42,140 nucleotides of DNA from Bacteroidota bacterium (lineage in GTDB: Bacteria; Bacteroidota; Bacteroidia; B-17B0; Aurantibacillaceae), in the NCBI GenBank assembly GCA_023251755.1, contig JAHEYF010000036.1:1-42140 (forward strand), written 5' to 3'. This document shows positions 19,757-29,045 of this stretch, piece by piece. The position numbers and the translations under genes were made by a program. The number at the start of each line of letters is the position of its first letter. Within the stretch, counting starts at the first letter, position 1. Under the pieces are notes generated by a model. That model searched no databases. It was not told the DNA's origin and worked only from the letters and a program-made list of their open reading frames with translations.

Positions 19757-19825
19757 TGACTCCGAAGGAGTCACAGGTTTATAGATAGAGAATTGATGTT
19801 ATAAAACACGACCCCGGAGGGGTCG
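19757..19825 (+). repeat. Pair of REP-like palindromes
   Basis: GACTCC-GAA-GGAGTC (19758-19772) and CGACCCC-GGA-GGGGTCG (19809-19825) are short perfect stems with similar 3-nt purine loops. They are about 36 nt apart, just upstream of the ATG at 19851. The shared design suggests a dispersed palindromic element rather than a terminator, since no T-tract follows. Confidence 0.65.
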
Positions 19826-19850
19826 AATAATAAAGGATAAAAAAATACAA

Positions 19851-20609
19851 ATGATAAAAAGCAGAAATAACACCGGCTCATTAAACGCCTCTTTAACAAA
19901 GGCCCTCCTGAGCTTTGCCTTCTTTGGCCTGCTTTGCTTTTCGCTGAACGCAAATGAAGCCGATGACCTGAAAAAACTCGGCGAACTGCTTTCCAAAGCC
20001 AGATCCTTTTCGGTGGACATTAAAATAAAAACCTATAAAAAAGCAGGGGACGAAAAACCGGCATCTACATCGGAAGCCAGTCTGCGCAAAAAAGACGAAC
20101 TGTATTATTCCAGTGCCATGGGGCAAATCAACATCAACAACAAACATTGCGCCCTGAGCATCGACAAAAACTCCAAAACCATTTTGTGCAGCCCGCCTTC
20201 ACCGGCTTCAAAAATAAACGAAGAACAAATAAAACAACAATTTGTTTTTTACGATACCCTGCTCAAAAAACAATACAACTTAAAATACATCGTGAACAAC
20301 GACAAACAAAAAATCATCGGCATAACGATGAACAACAACAAGTCCTATAAAAAGATTTTGGTGCACCTGCAGCCCCAAAGCAATTACCTGCTAAAGGTGG
20401 AGTATGAATACAATGTAGCCGAAGGCAGCAACGCCGCTTACGAAAAAGTAGAAATAGACTACAACAACTTTACCATTAACGGCAACATAGACAACGAAGT
20501 TTTTTCTGAAAAAAAATACATCAGCCTCAGTGGCAGGGACAAGGTGAGCCTCAGTCCTGCTTACGCGGCCTATACCTTGCAAAACAAATTAACGGATTCA
20601 AAGAAGTAA
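19851..20609 (+). CDS. Exported protein, possible LolA-like fold, 252 aa
   Basis: The N-terminal signal peptide runs to about residue 35 (LLSFAFFGLLCFSLNA). The mature part starts with the helix EADDLKKLGELLSKA. It continues with alternating strands (FSVDIKIKTYKK, DELYYSSAMGQINI, KHCALSIDKNSKTILC, LKYIVNNDKQKIIGITM, LLKVEYEYNV, VEIDYNNFTIN), which fits the half-barrel pattern of LolA/LolB-type lipoprotein-binding proteins. The resemblance is structural by eye only. It lies 4 nt before the large RHS gene, so the two are likely co-transcribed. It may escort or anchor the RHS protein (inference). It could also be an unrelated periplasmic protein. Confidence 0.65.
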   Translation: MIKSRNNTGSLNASLTKALLSFAFFGLLCFSLNANEADDLKKLGELLSKARSFSVDIKIKTYKKAGDEKPASTSEASLRKKDELYYSSAMGQININNKHCALSIDKNSKTILCSPPSPASKINEEQIKQQFVFYDTLLKKQYNLKYIVNNDKQKIIGITMNNNKSYKKILVHLQPQSNYLLKVEYEYNVAEGSNAAYEKVEIDYNNFTINGNIDNEVFSEKKYISLSGRDKVSLSPAYAAYTLQNKLTDSKK

Positions 20610-20613
20610 CAGA

Positions 20614-23600
20614 ATGCTTATGCGAAAAAAGAATTTTATACTCGCCCTTGTGCTGCTGCTGGCAGGCTTTATGCAGGCCGCACAGGACAATACTGTAACA
20701 TCGCTCTCTCCCTTATTGGGCAAACCCATCAGGGCCGGGGCGCAGATTAAAATACAGGATCAGTGGTACAATTATATGCTGGCCCACCAGATAGGCTCGG
20801 GCACGCCTTACACCTCCAATTTTATGCTCGGCAATCATTCCGCACAGGTGGTGCTGCGTTACGACGATGCCAAACGTTACCTCAACCCCAACCGCTGGGG
20901 TTTGCAAATTACTTACAGCATTGTTACCCGCGACGAAAAAGGAAACCAGGTAGACAACCTCACCGGACAAATTCTTGAAATAAATTACAACCCCTTAGAA
21001 AACACACAGTATACCGACAAAGCGCTTAAACTTTACAACAACTGTGTGCGGGCCGACCTGACCGTGACCTGCGTAAAATATTACAGCGGTGCCGGTACCT
21101 TCGGCGCCTGCGACAACGGCCCCAATCCCATACCCGCTGAGCTTTCGGACATCTACTTAGATTTACAATTGGAAACCGAACGCTTTTACAACTTAGACGC
21201 CAATACCCCGCCGCAGGTGCAGTTTGCAGGTGGTTTTACAGCGGCTGCGGCATTGCCCGAAAACCAGTTGCCCCTGTCCTGGAATTTTACATCCGGCTCC
21301 GAATCGTATGACCTCGAATGGTTGTTTATTGACGCCCCCAACCAGGAGGCCGCCAACAACCAGCTCAACAACATTACAATGGCCAATGCAGACTTCGATT
21401 TCCGCAACGCTACAAGGGTAAATGTGCCCGACAACCATTACAACATCCCCATGGCTTTCCCCAGTGGTATCTTGTTGTACCGTGTAAGGGCCAATGGTTA
21501 CAAGGTTTCCCTGCAAGGGAACAATCCTGTTAAAGAAGAAATAAGCACCTATTGGAGCCATTACAACATTCCGTCTACCTCGGTAGACAACACAGTGAAC
21601 CATTCCGCCAACGAAGGCTGGCGCTATGATTTTGCGGGTTTAAAAACAGAACTGAACTGGTCCTATTCCGTAAGTTTTGCTGAAGACGGCAAACGCAGCG
21701 AAGGCATTTCCTTTTCCGACGGACTGGGGCAGGCTAAACAATCCGTGGCCCTTATCAACAGCGATCATACGGCTGTTATTTCCGAAACTAAGAACGATTA
21801 CGAAGGCCGCCCCGTTGCAGCCATCATGCCTTCATTAGCGCCTGCTGCTGCAGGTACCGCTTCCGCCACTTCCCCTTACAATGGACTTACCTATTACAAC
21901 AATTTTGCCCCCGGTTTCGACAAGTCTGATTTTGATACCGATGCTAAACTCAATGCCCCCGATGGCATGGCTGCAACTGATAATTCCAATGTATACTATG
22001 GTAGCAACAACAACGCCACGGGTATAGATGCTTACATCCCCGATGCACAGGGCTATGCTTATTCGCGCACCCGTTTTTGCGCCGATGGTACCAACCGCGT
22101 GCGCAGTGTGGCCGGTGTAGGGCCAGACCACAAAATGGGTTCCGGCCATGAAACCCGTTTTTATTACAGCCATCCTACCGACCAAAAAGAAATTGACCGC
22201 CTCTTCGGAAACGAAGCCGGCTATGTGGCCCATTACCAGAAAAACATGGTGCGCGATGCCAACGGACAGGTGAGCCTGTCTTACCTCGACCAGGAAGGCC
22301 GCACCGTGGCTACCTGTCTGGCGGGCAACAACCCCGGTAATTTATTACCGATAGACAACCGGCCGGCAGCCCCTACCGTTCCTGAAACACATGACCTCCT
22401 CGGCAGCAACCAGACCCTGACCCCGGCCAGTTTAAACTCAAGCGCCAATATTATTGTTACCCAGGACCAGACTTACCAGTTCGAATACCTCCTCAACGCC
22501 TCCACCTATTGCGAAACTTGTGTAACCGTGTACGGAACACCGCCCAACCAGGTGGATCTCGATTGCCCCGATTGTCTGTACGACATCAGCATCAGTGTGA
22601 CTAACGAAGACGGGGTGGTGATGCCTATTACCATTTCCCAGATCAGCCCTTCGGCCTGTAGCGGCAATACCACCACCAACTGCACAGTCTTCCAGAACAA
22701 TGTTATTTCCGGTTCCGCTATTCACACTGCCCACATTCAGTTCAGTGCGCAGTTAAGCGTGGGTCAATACAGCATCAACAAAACCCTCACGGTGAACCAG
22801 GCCGCTACAGCTGCACAAGAGGCTAATTATATACAGTTTCAAAATTTACACCACACCTGTGTAGAGGTGCCGCTGATAGCCCCTGTAAGTTGCAACAGCG
22901 ATTGTTATGAACTCTGCGAAAAAGCCTATAAAATTACACACCCCGACGGCAGCATTACCTATATAGACGACAACGGCCTGCCCATTACCGGTGCCAATGC
23001 AGCCGCCACAGCCCAGGCCCTGATAGACGCCTGCCGGGCCAACTGCAACAGCACCACGGGGATAACAGACCCGGATGACAGCCCTTGCGCCATTAAATTA
23101 GCTCAACTAAAAAAAGACATGAGCCCCGGTGGACAGTATTTTGACAACAGTTATGCAAAATACCTGGTTAACATTGACGCCAACAATGTAGAATACACCA
23201 GCCTGAACCCTGCATACAACATGGACGCCTGGCTGAACAGCTTAGACGCGGCTTATGCGGCAGCACACAACGGCAATTCCATTTTCCCTGTGTGGCAAAA
23301 CGCTATTAACAGCAGCACCAGCCCCGCAGGCACTTATACCATTACCACGGCGGCAGACTTGCGCAGCAACTGGCAGACTTACTTTGCCGATGTGCTGGTG
23401 AACTACCACCCCGAATTTGCCGTATACGCCGCTTATTGCACCGATGTGATCTGCGGACGCGACGATGTGCGCATGACAGAGGTAAATACCTTTGAACAAA
23501 ACATGCAAAACCAGGCCCTTGCAGCTTCGCCCGCTGCAACCGGTTACATGAACCCCACCAACATAACGGTGAACAGTACATTTGCAGCTTCCGACCTGAG

Positions 23601-26600
23601 CAACGGCAACATAAATTACATAACAGCCGCTTCCGTTTCGGGCATCAGCGATCCTTTAACCAACGAAAACTGCGGCACCGGCTGTACCACCGAAGAAATA
23701 AACAGCGGCACGGCTTTGGACGATTTCAGAAAATACATCAATTATCACCTCAGTCATTTTTACCCTGTTTCATCAACAAACTATTTAAGTATATGGTATG
23801 TACTCGACGATCCTTTGAACCTGCACTCCGCCACCGAAACAGCTACAGGTTCTGGCATCTGGGACTTTGGTACAGGCACCACCACCAATGCGGCTTTAAT
23901 TACCTTCTTTAAAAATCTGCACACATCCATCGCCAATACCGCTGCGGGCAAATACCAGTTCTTCCTGTCCAATTATTCGTATTATCGGCAGTTGTACATC
24001 TATACATTCATCAATAAAAAGTTCGCCAACCAAAGCATAGCCCTGCCCCTAACAAGTCCTGCAGGCGATTTGTATTCGGTGGCCGATGGCACAACTTATC
24101 CCAAAGAACAAAGGCATTTCCTCATCAATTACCCGCGCAACAGCGTGTTTGATGTGGCCAGTACAGACCTCTGCAACCCCAACGCTGTATTTACCAACGG
24201 AATAAACGCCGTAATAAACGGAGCTGTGACACAGGTGGCCCAGCAATGCACAACCGGCTGCCAGAACAGCGCCGACGAATGGATGGCTAAAATAAACACC
24301 TGCCTCAGTACAGGTACTGCTGCAACAGTCAAACAATTGTTGACCGAGCTTTGTACCCAGTCTTGCATCACCGATGGCAACCTACCCGCAGGCACCAGCA
24401 CCAGCACACAGGCTGTGACCTATACCGATGGCAGCGGCGCCCACAACTTTTACAGCTTCGACGACATCATCGCGTATTTCGGATGCAGCAATGTGCACCT
24501 CGTACACCCTGCACCGCTGAGCAGCCCTGTTGAATGCGCCTGCAACAGTTTTAAACAATTCGACCTCAGTCATTATGTAGCCGGTACAAGTCCTACAGCC
24601 CTGAGTGATGCAGCCTTAGCCACCGAATTAAACGCCGTAGTGTTGCCTGCTACCTACACTTATGTAGCTACTGATATTGCTGCCTATCGCAGTTTCTGTT
24701 CCACCCCTTCTCAGTTGTACGGAAGCAATCCCACTTTGCCCGCTAATTTCCCGGCTCAGTTCAATTGTGCGCAAACAGTTACTTATACCGAAGCTTCCTG
24801 CAATTGTACCAACCTCGATGCCTTTATACTGGCCTTTGGTTTCGACCCGGCCATAGTCGCTACCAAAACAAGTACCGACCCCGAAATACAAATACTTGTG
24901 GCCCATTTAAACAGCGGTTTGCAGTTGGACGGTTCTACAACGGCCAAAGAACCTGTTACCGCCGCCAACTTCATCAGCTGGCTGGGCGAGTGCCACAACA
25001 CAAATACTGCACACGTGCCTTCCACAAGCGTGCTGTACAGCAACCGTTTTCCTGAAACCTTTAAATGCCCCGAAGTACCGGCCAATGCTACGCCTGCGCA
25101 AATGGCCGCCATCAATGCCGCAGCCAGCTGTGTAATCAGCAGCTTTAACTTTGCCGTGCAAACCGCCGCCAACAGCTATTTTAACAGCCTGCACCAGGAA
25201 GCCCAACACTACCAGGCAGACTACCAAAGCCATTGTCTGGAAGCAGCAGTACCCCCAGGCAAACAAAGCTTTACCGGTACCTTCCTCAATTACGAATACC
25301 ATTATACCCTGTATTATTACGACCAGGCCGGTAACCTGATAAAAACCGTTCCGCCCGAAGGTTTTGAGCCCCTTACAAGCAGCAACGACCTGGCCCAGGT
25401 GCAAAGTTACAGGGCCGGTACAGCCGGTGTACAGCCCAAATTCCCGGCACACCGCTTAATAACCAATTACAAATACAGCACCCTCAACCAGGTCATTGAA
25501 CAAAGCTCGCCCGATGGGGGCCTGGTGAATTACTGGTACGACAACCTCGGCAGACTTATTTTATCGCAAAACGACAAACAGCGGGTGACTTCGGCACAGG
25601 CCGGCAACACCAACAATTACCCTTATAACACCTTTGCCGAAAAATCGTACAGTTATACCCGCTACGACGAACTGGGCCGTATTGAACAGGTGGGCGAACT
25701 CCGCAGCAGCACCGATATGAGCTGGGACCTGGCTTTTAACAAAGTGCAAAACATGCCCATTGCCACCTGGTTCGCCAGCACCGCGGGCACTCACCGGCAG
25801 GTAACAAGTTCTTATTACGATGTATTGTTATTTGGCACCTGGCAGCACAACCTGCGCAACCGGGTGGCTTCTGTTACCTATAGCGAAACCGAACCCGCCA
25901 ATATGGGCGATTATAGTACCGCCACGCATTACAGCTACGATATACACGGCAATGTAAATACCCTTGCGAGTGAAAACAGGCTGATGCCTGTGGGACACAA
26001 CCTGAAATACACCCATTACGTGTACGACCTTGTGAGTGGCAACACCAACGAAGTACATTTTCAGCCCGGTGAGGCAGACCAGTTGAGCCACCGCTATTTT
26101 TACGATGCTGACAACCGCCTCGTGCAGGCCCAGAGCAGCCATTGCGCAGGGCTCTCCCCCTTTGGGGGAGCCGGAGGGGGTGTTTGGGAAAAAGAAGCCA
26201 AGTACTTCTACTACGCCACCGGTGCTTTGGCCCGTTCCGAAATCGGAGACAAACAAGTCTCAGGACAGGATTATGCTTATACCATACAAGGCTGGCTCAA
26301 GGGCTTAAACAGCAATTACCTCAACCCCTTGTACGACATTGGCAAAGACGCCCAATACATGGACGGTGCTTTGATGGCTAAAAACCTCAACGCCAACTTT
26401 GCTGCCGATGCGGCTGGTTTTACCCTGGGGTATTTCAACAACGATTACAAGCCTAAAAAGGCCAACATGACCTACAATTTTGAAACCACAGAGAGTTATA
26501 ACAGCAACAGCCTAACCAATACTATTAATGGCTACACCCACAACGGCAGCGCTGTAAACGGCAACCTGTACAACGGCAACATCAGCCGCATGGTAACGGC

Positions 26601-29043
26601 CCTGTACGACAACAACCAGAACATGCTACCCAGCCTGGCCCGTGCTTTCTTTTACGATCAGCTGAACCGCATCAAGGCTGTAAAAACATTTGATGTAGCG
26701 GCGCCTTCCACCGCAACGGGCAGTTTGTCTGTGAGCACCACTGCCAACGACAATTATTACGAAGACTTTTCCTATGATTTTAACGGGAACCTCACCAGCC
26801 TTAACCGCTATGGTTTAAACAACGGCACCAAAACAAAAATGGACGAGTTTCAGTACAAATACCTGAAGGTGAACAACCATTTGTACAACAACAGACTCAT
26901 GAATGTAAACGACAACACCGCGCTTACCAACAATTATACAGCACCCGGTTATGAAGATATAGACAACCAGGATTACAACACCACTGTGGTAATAGGTACG
27001 GGCGATGAAGCCATAGACCTGCAAATGGATGTAAACTACGAATACGACAATATTGGTAACCTTGCTAAAAACAGACAGGATAAAATTGAACGTATTGAAT
27101 GGACCGTGTATGGTAAAGTACACAAGGTGATACGCAGCGACAACAGCGGAAAGGTTGACCTTGAGTATATTTACAATCCTTTTGGACAGCGTGTAGGTAA
27201 AATAGCTAAGCCTGATGGCAAATCTGTTGAGAACGGGGGAACCGATTTACCGAACGACTGGGTGTATACCTTTTATGAACTCGACGCCAGTGGCAACACC
27301 ATGAGCGTATACGAAAAAAGTCATCCTGCGCAGACTAATACGGATCAGTTATTGCTCAACGAACAATATCTGTACGGCGCTTCGCGGGTGGGGGTGTACA
27401 AACCCGGCATTGACCTGTTAACGGCAACGGCTTCAACTACAGAAGCGCAGCGGGTACTGGGTAAAAAGGCCTATCAGATCTCCAACCACCTGGGCAATGT
27501 TTTACAAACCATCTCGGACCGCAAGTTAAACCTTTCAACAAATGAATACCACAGTGCGGAGTATTTTGAGGCTTCGGCGCATGCTTCAACTGCTACAGCT
27601 TACGAAGGGATAGCCAGCGATAAAATATACGGGCCTTATCCCCAAAGTAATTATGTGTTTAGTAAAAGCAGCGAACGCAAACAAATTGAATTTGGTGATT
27701 ATATAAGTGCAGGTATTTTTAGTAAGGCTTCTTCGGGCATTAACTTAGGGCAATTGGTATTAAGCATTACCGATGCCAATGGTGCAACAGTAGGCTGGAT
27801 TGCACAACCTTTAACAAATGGTACCACTTCGTTTTCGCAAACAACAAAAAGTGTTACCTTTAGTACCGGTTCTTTGAATACAACAGGTACTGCTCCTTAT
27901 TACATAACTTGTTTTGCCTGGAACACAAGCACTGTTCCGGTATATGTAGACTATTTAACGGTAGATATTGTGCATCATGGAAGCCTACAAGAATTAGCTG
28001 GGTACGGTGTTGACGTTATAAGCGCCAGTGATTACTATGCCTTCGGTGGCGGCGGAATGCCTGGAAGAACTTTTAACTCACAGGAGGCCAGGCATGGATT
28101 TAACGGACAGGAAAAGGATGATGAAATTGCGAATGGAATGTATACAGCAGAGTTTTGGGAATATGATAGTAGGATAGGAAGACGGTGGAATATAGATCCG
28201 ATAGAATACGAATGGCAAAGCCCTTATGCTACATTTAATAATGATCCTGTTTACTATGCTGACCCGAAGGGCTTGGAAGGAGATAATGATGCCGGAAATA
28301 AGGATGGGAAAAAACAAGTTAAAAAGGGAGCAGAACCAGGAACAAGACCTCATAACCCTATACGAGATTTAGAAGAGGATGACAAATCTCCCAAAAAGCA
28401 TCGTAGTTACACAATTACTATCGGAAATGCAGGTGGACCTTGGGCGGTTAATACAGAACATCCATGGGTTTGGCAAACTCCATTTAGTGACAGAAAGGTA
28501 ACATATTATAATACAAGAGTTTCAGATTTAGCTACATTAACAGAACCAGCTTATTTGGCGCAGTTTCAATGGACCAAGAAAGATTATAACCCTAAAAATC
28601 TTGATAATAAATATGGAGTATTAGCTTTGAAGCAAAAGATGAATAAATTTGAAAATACTCTAAAATTTGAAGCGACAACCCACATTGACGCAACCTACTC
28701 AAAATATTTCCATTGGTATGATGATGGTAAATTTTCAATTAGAGCCGAAGCTACAGCAGGATTGGGCTTGGTTCTTTGCTTACCTGAATTTGAAGATAAA
28801 GTTAATGTAGTTTATGGCTCTAGTATAGGATTGGTGGGTAATTCTGGCTGGAAATTTACTGGAGGTAGTGTTGTTGCATTGGGAAAGATTAATGCTACAT
28901 ATAATGGTCATTGGACTTTATTTGTCGCACTTGCAGCAACTCAAATGAAAGGATGGAACATTAAAACAAGTCAGGGCCTCCAAAGTATGGGAAATATAGG
29001 GGCAGTTGAGGTATTATATGGAGCTTCTATAAGAATTAGATAA
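20614..29043 (+). CDS. RHS-repeat protein with variable C-terminal tip, 2809 aa
   Basis: Signal peptide: MLMRKKNFILALVLLLAGFM (the ATG at 20620 is an equally good start). A DUF6443-like region lies near residues 345-400 (ISFSDGLGQAKQSVAL, YEGRPVAAIMPS). A long Cys-rich middle follows (CETC, CPDC, SCNSDCYELCEK). YD repeats begin near residue 1560: YYYDQAGNLIKT, YWYDNLGRLILS, RYDELGRIEQVG, YSYDIHGNVNTL. The YTIQGWLKGLNS motif comes next, and the RHS core YDSRIGRRWNIDP...SPYATFNNDPVYYADPKGLEG ends near residue 2553. The last ~255 residues are unrelated to the tips of the two downstream RHS copies and are AT-rich. By family the RHS repeats form a shell around the C-terminal cargo. Tip activity is unknown. 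It is the only one of the three RHS copies here with an N-terminus. The TPR gene starts 2 nt after the stop. Confidence 0.88.
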   Translation: MLMRKKNFILALVLLLAGFMQAAQDNTVTSLSPLLGKPIRAGAQIKIQDQWYNYMLAHQIGSGTPYTSNFMLGNHSAQVVLRYDDAKRYLNPNRWGLQITYSIVTRDEKGNQVDNLTGQILEINYNPLENTQYTDKALKLYNNCVRADLTVTCVKYYSGAGTFGACDNGPNPIPAELSDIYLDLQLETERFYNLDANTPPQVQFAGGFTAAAALPENQLPLSWNFTSGSESYDLEWLFIDAPNQEAANNQLNNITMANADFDFRNATRVNVPDNHYNIPMAFPSGILLYRVRANGYKVSLQGNNPVKEEISTYWSHYNIPSTSVDNTVNHSANEGWRYDFAGLKTELNWSYSVSFAEDGKRSEGISFSDGLGQAKQSVALINSDHTAVISETKNDYEGRPVAAIMPSLAPAAAGTASATSPYNGLTYYNNFAPGFDKSDFDTDAKLNAPDGMAATDNSNVYYGSNNNATGIDAYIPDAQGYAYSRTRFCADGTNRVRSVAGVGPDHKMGSGHETRFYYSHPTDQKEIDRLFGNEAGYVAHYQKNMVRDANGQVSLSYLDQEGRTVATCLAGNNPGNLLPIDNRPAAPTVPETHDLLGSNQTLTPASLNSSANIIVTQDQTYQFEYLLNASTYCETCVTVYGTPPNQVDLDCPDCLYDISISVTNEDGVVMPITISQISPSACSGNTTTNCTVFQNNVISGSAIHTAHIQFSAQLSVGQYSINKTLTVNQAATAAQEANYIQFQNLHHTCVEVPLIAPVSCNSDCYELCEKAYKITHPDGSITYIDDNGLPITGANAAATAQALIDACRANCNSTTGITDPDDSPCAIKLAQLKKDMSPGGQYFDNSYAKYLVNIDANNVEYTSLNPAYNMDAWLNSLDAAYAAAHNGNSIFPVWQNAINSSTSPAGTYTITTAADLRSNWQTYFADVLVNYHPEFAVYAAYCTDVICGRDDVRMTEVNTFEQNMQNQALAASPAATGYMNPTNITVNSTFAASDLSNGNINYITAASVSGISDPLTNENCGTGCTTEEINSGTALDDFRKYINYHLSHFYPVSSTNYLSIWYVLDDPLNLHSATETATGSGIWDFGTGTTTNAALITFFKNLHTSIANTAAGKYQFFLSNYSYYRQLYIYTFINKKFANQSIALPLTSPAGDLYSVADGTTYPKEQRHFLINYPRNSVFDVASTDLCNPNAVFTNGINAVINGAVTQVAQQCTTGCQNSADEWMAKINTCLSTGTAATVKQLLTELCTQSCITDGNLPAGTSTSTQAVTYTDGSGAHNFYSFDDIIAYFGCSNVHLVHPAPLSSPVECACNSFKQFDLSHYVAGTSPTALSDAALATELNAVVLPATYTYVATDIAAYRSFCSTPSQLYGSNPTLPANFPAQFNCAQTVTYTEASCNCTNLDAFILAFGFDPAIVATKTSTDPEIQILVAHLNSGLQLDGSTTAKEPVTAANFISWLGECHNTNTAHVPSTSVLYSNRFPETFKCPEVPANATPAQMAAINAAASCVISSFNFAVQTAANSYFNSLHQEAQHYQADYQSHCLEAAVPPGKQSFTGTFLNYEYHYTLYYYDQAGNLIKTVPPEGFEPLTSSNDLAQVQSYRAGTAGVQPKFPAHRLITNYKYSTLNQVIEQSSPDGGLVNYWYDNLGRLILSQNDKQRVTSAQAGNTNNYPYNTFAEKSYSYTRYDELGRIEQVGELRSSTDMSWDLAFNKVQNMPIATWFASTAGTHRQVTSSYYDVLLFGTWQHNLRNRVASVTYSETEPANMGDYSTATHYSYDIHGNVNTLASENRLMPVGHNLKYTHYVYDLVSGNTNEVHFQPGEADQLSHRYFYDADNRLVQAQSSHCAGLSPFGGAGGGVWEKEAKYFYYATGALARSEIGDKQVSGQDYAYTIQGWLKGLNSNYLNPLYDIGKDAQYMDGALMAKNLNANFAADAAGFTLGYFNNDYKPKKANMTYNFETTESYNSNSLTNTINGYTHNGSAVNGNLYNGNISRMVTALYDNNQNMLPSLARAFFYDQLNRIKAVKTFDVAAPSTATGSLSVSTTANDNYYEDFSYDFNGNLTSLNRYGLNNGTKTKMDEFQYKYLKVNNHLYNNRLMNVNDNTALTNNYTAPGYEDIDNQDYNTTVVIGTGDEAIDLQMDVNYEYDNIGNLAKNRQDKIERIEWTVYGKVHKVIRSDNSGKVDLEYIYNPFGQRVGKIAKPDGKSVENGGTDLPNDWVYTFYELDASGNTMSVYEKSHPAQTNTDQLLLNEQYLYGASRVGVYKPGIDLLTATASTTEAQRVLGKKAYQISNHLGNVLQTISDRKLNLSTNEYHSAEYFEASAHASTATAYEGIASDKIYGPYPQSNYVFSKSSERKQIEFGDYISAGIFSKASSGINLGQLVLSITDANGATVGWIAQPLTNGTTSFSQTTKSVTFSTGSLNTTGTAPYYITCFAWNTSTVPVYVDYLTVDIVHHGSLQELAGYGVDVISASDYYAFGGGGMPGRTFNSQEARHGFNGQEKDDEIANGMYTAEFWEYDSRIGRRWNIDPIEYEWQSPYATFNNDPVYYADPKGLEGDNDAGNKDGKKQVKKGAEPGTRPHNPIRDLEEDDKSPKKHRSYTITIGNAGGPWAVNTEHPWVWQTPFSDRKVTYYNTRVSDLATLTEPAYLAQFQWTKKDYNPKNLDNKYGVLALKQKMNKFENTLKFEATTHIDATYSKYFHWYDDGKFSIRAEATAGLGLVLCLPEFEDKVNVVYGSSIGLVGNSGWKFTGGSVVALGKINATYNGHWTLFVALAATQMKGWNIKTSQGLQSMGNIGAVEVLYGASIRIR
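26148..26180 (+). repeat. Palindromic element inserted in frame within the RHS gene
   Basis: CTCCCCC-TTT-GGGGGAG (26154-26170) is a perfect 7-bp stem flanked by G-rich sequence (CCGGAGGGGGTG). It encodes GLSPFGGAGGGV between the normal RHS strands VQAQSSH and WEKEAKYFYYATG. The composition is unlike the surrounding gene. Confidence 0.65.
28279..29043 (+). other. Variable C-terminal tip of the 2809-aa RHS protein
   Basis: After the conserved GLEG junction comes a Lys/Asp-rich linker (NKDGKKQVKKG), then about 230 residues with aromatic strands (WAVNTEHPWVWQTPF, YAQFQW-type, KYFHWYDDGKFSIRAEA). Gly/Ala-rich hydrophobic stretches follow, GLGLVLCLPEF and GHWTLFVALAATQMKG. Base composition turns AT-rich at the junction. 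I recognise no toxin family. Confidence 0.6.
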
Positions 29044-29045
29044 CA

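Noticed and set aside
24907-25452. 181-codon and overlapping minus-strand frames within the RHS gene
   Set aside because: Long antisense frames are expected opposite this Ala/Thr/Asn-rich, moderately GC-rich gene. No domain was seen.
28279-29043. Assignment of the RHS tips to known nuclease or deaminase toxins
   Set aside because: I could not find convincing HNH, restriction-endonuclease-like, deaminase, ART or AHH motifs in any of the three tips, so no activity is claimed.
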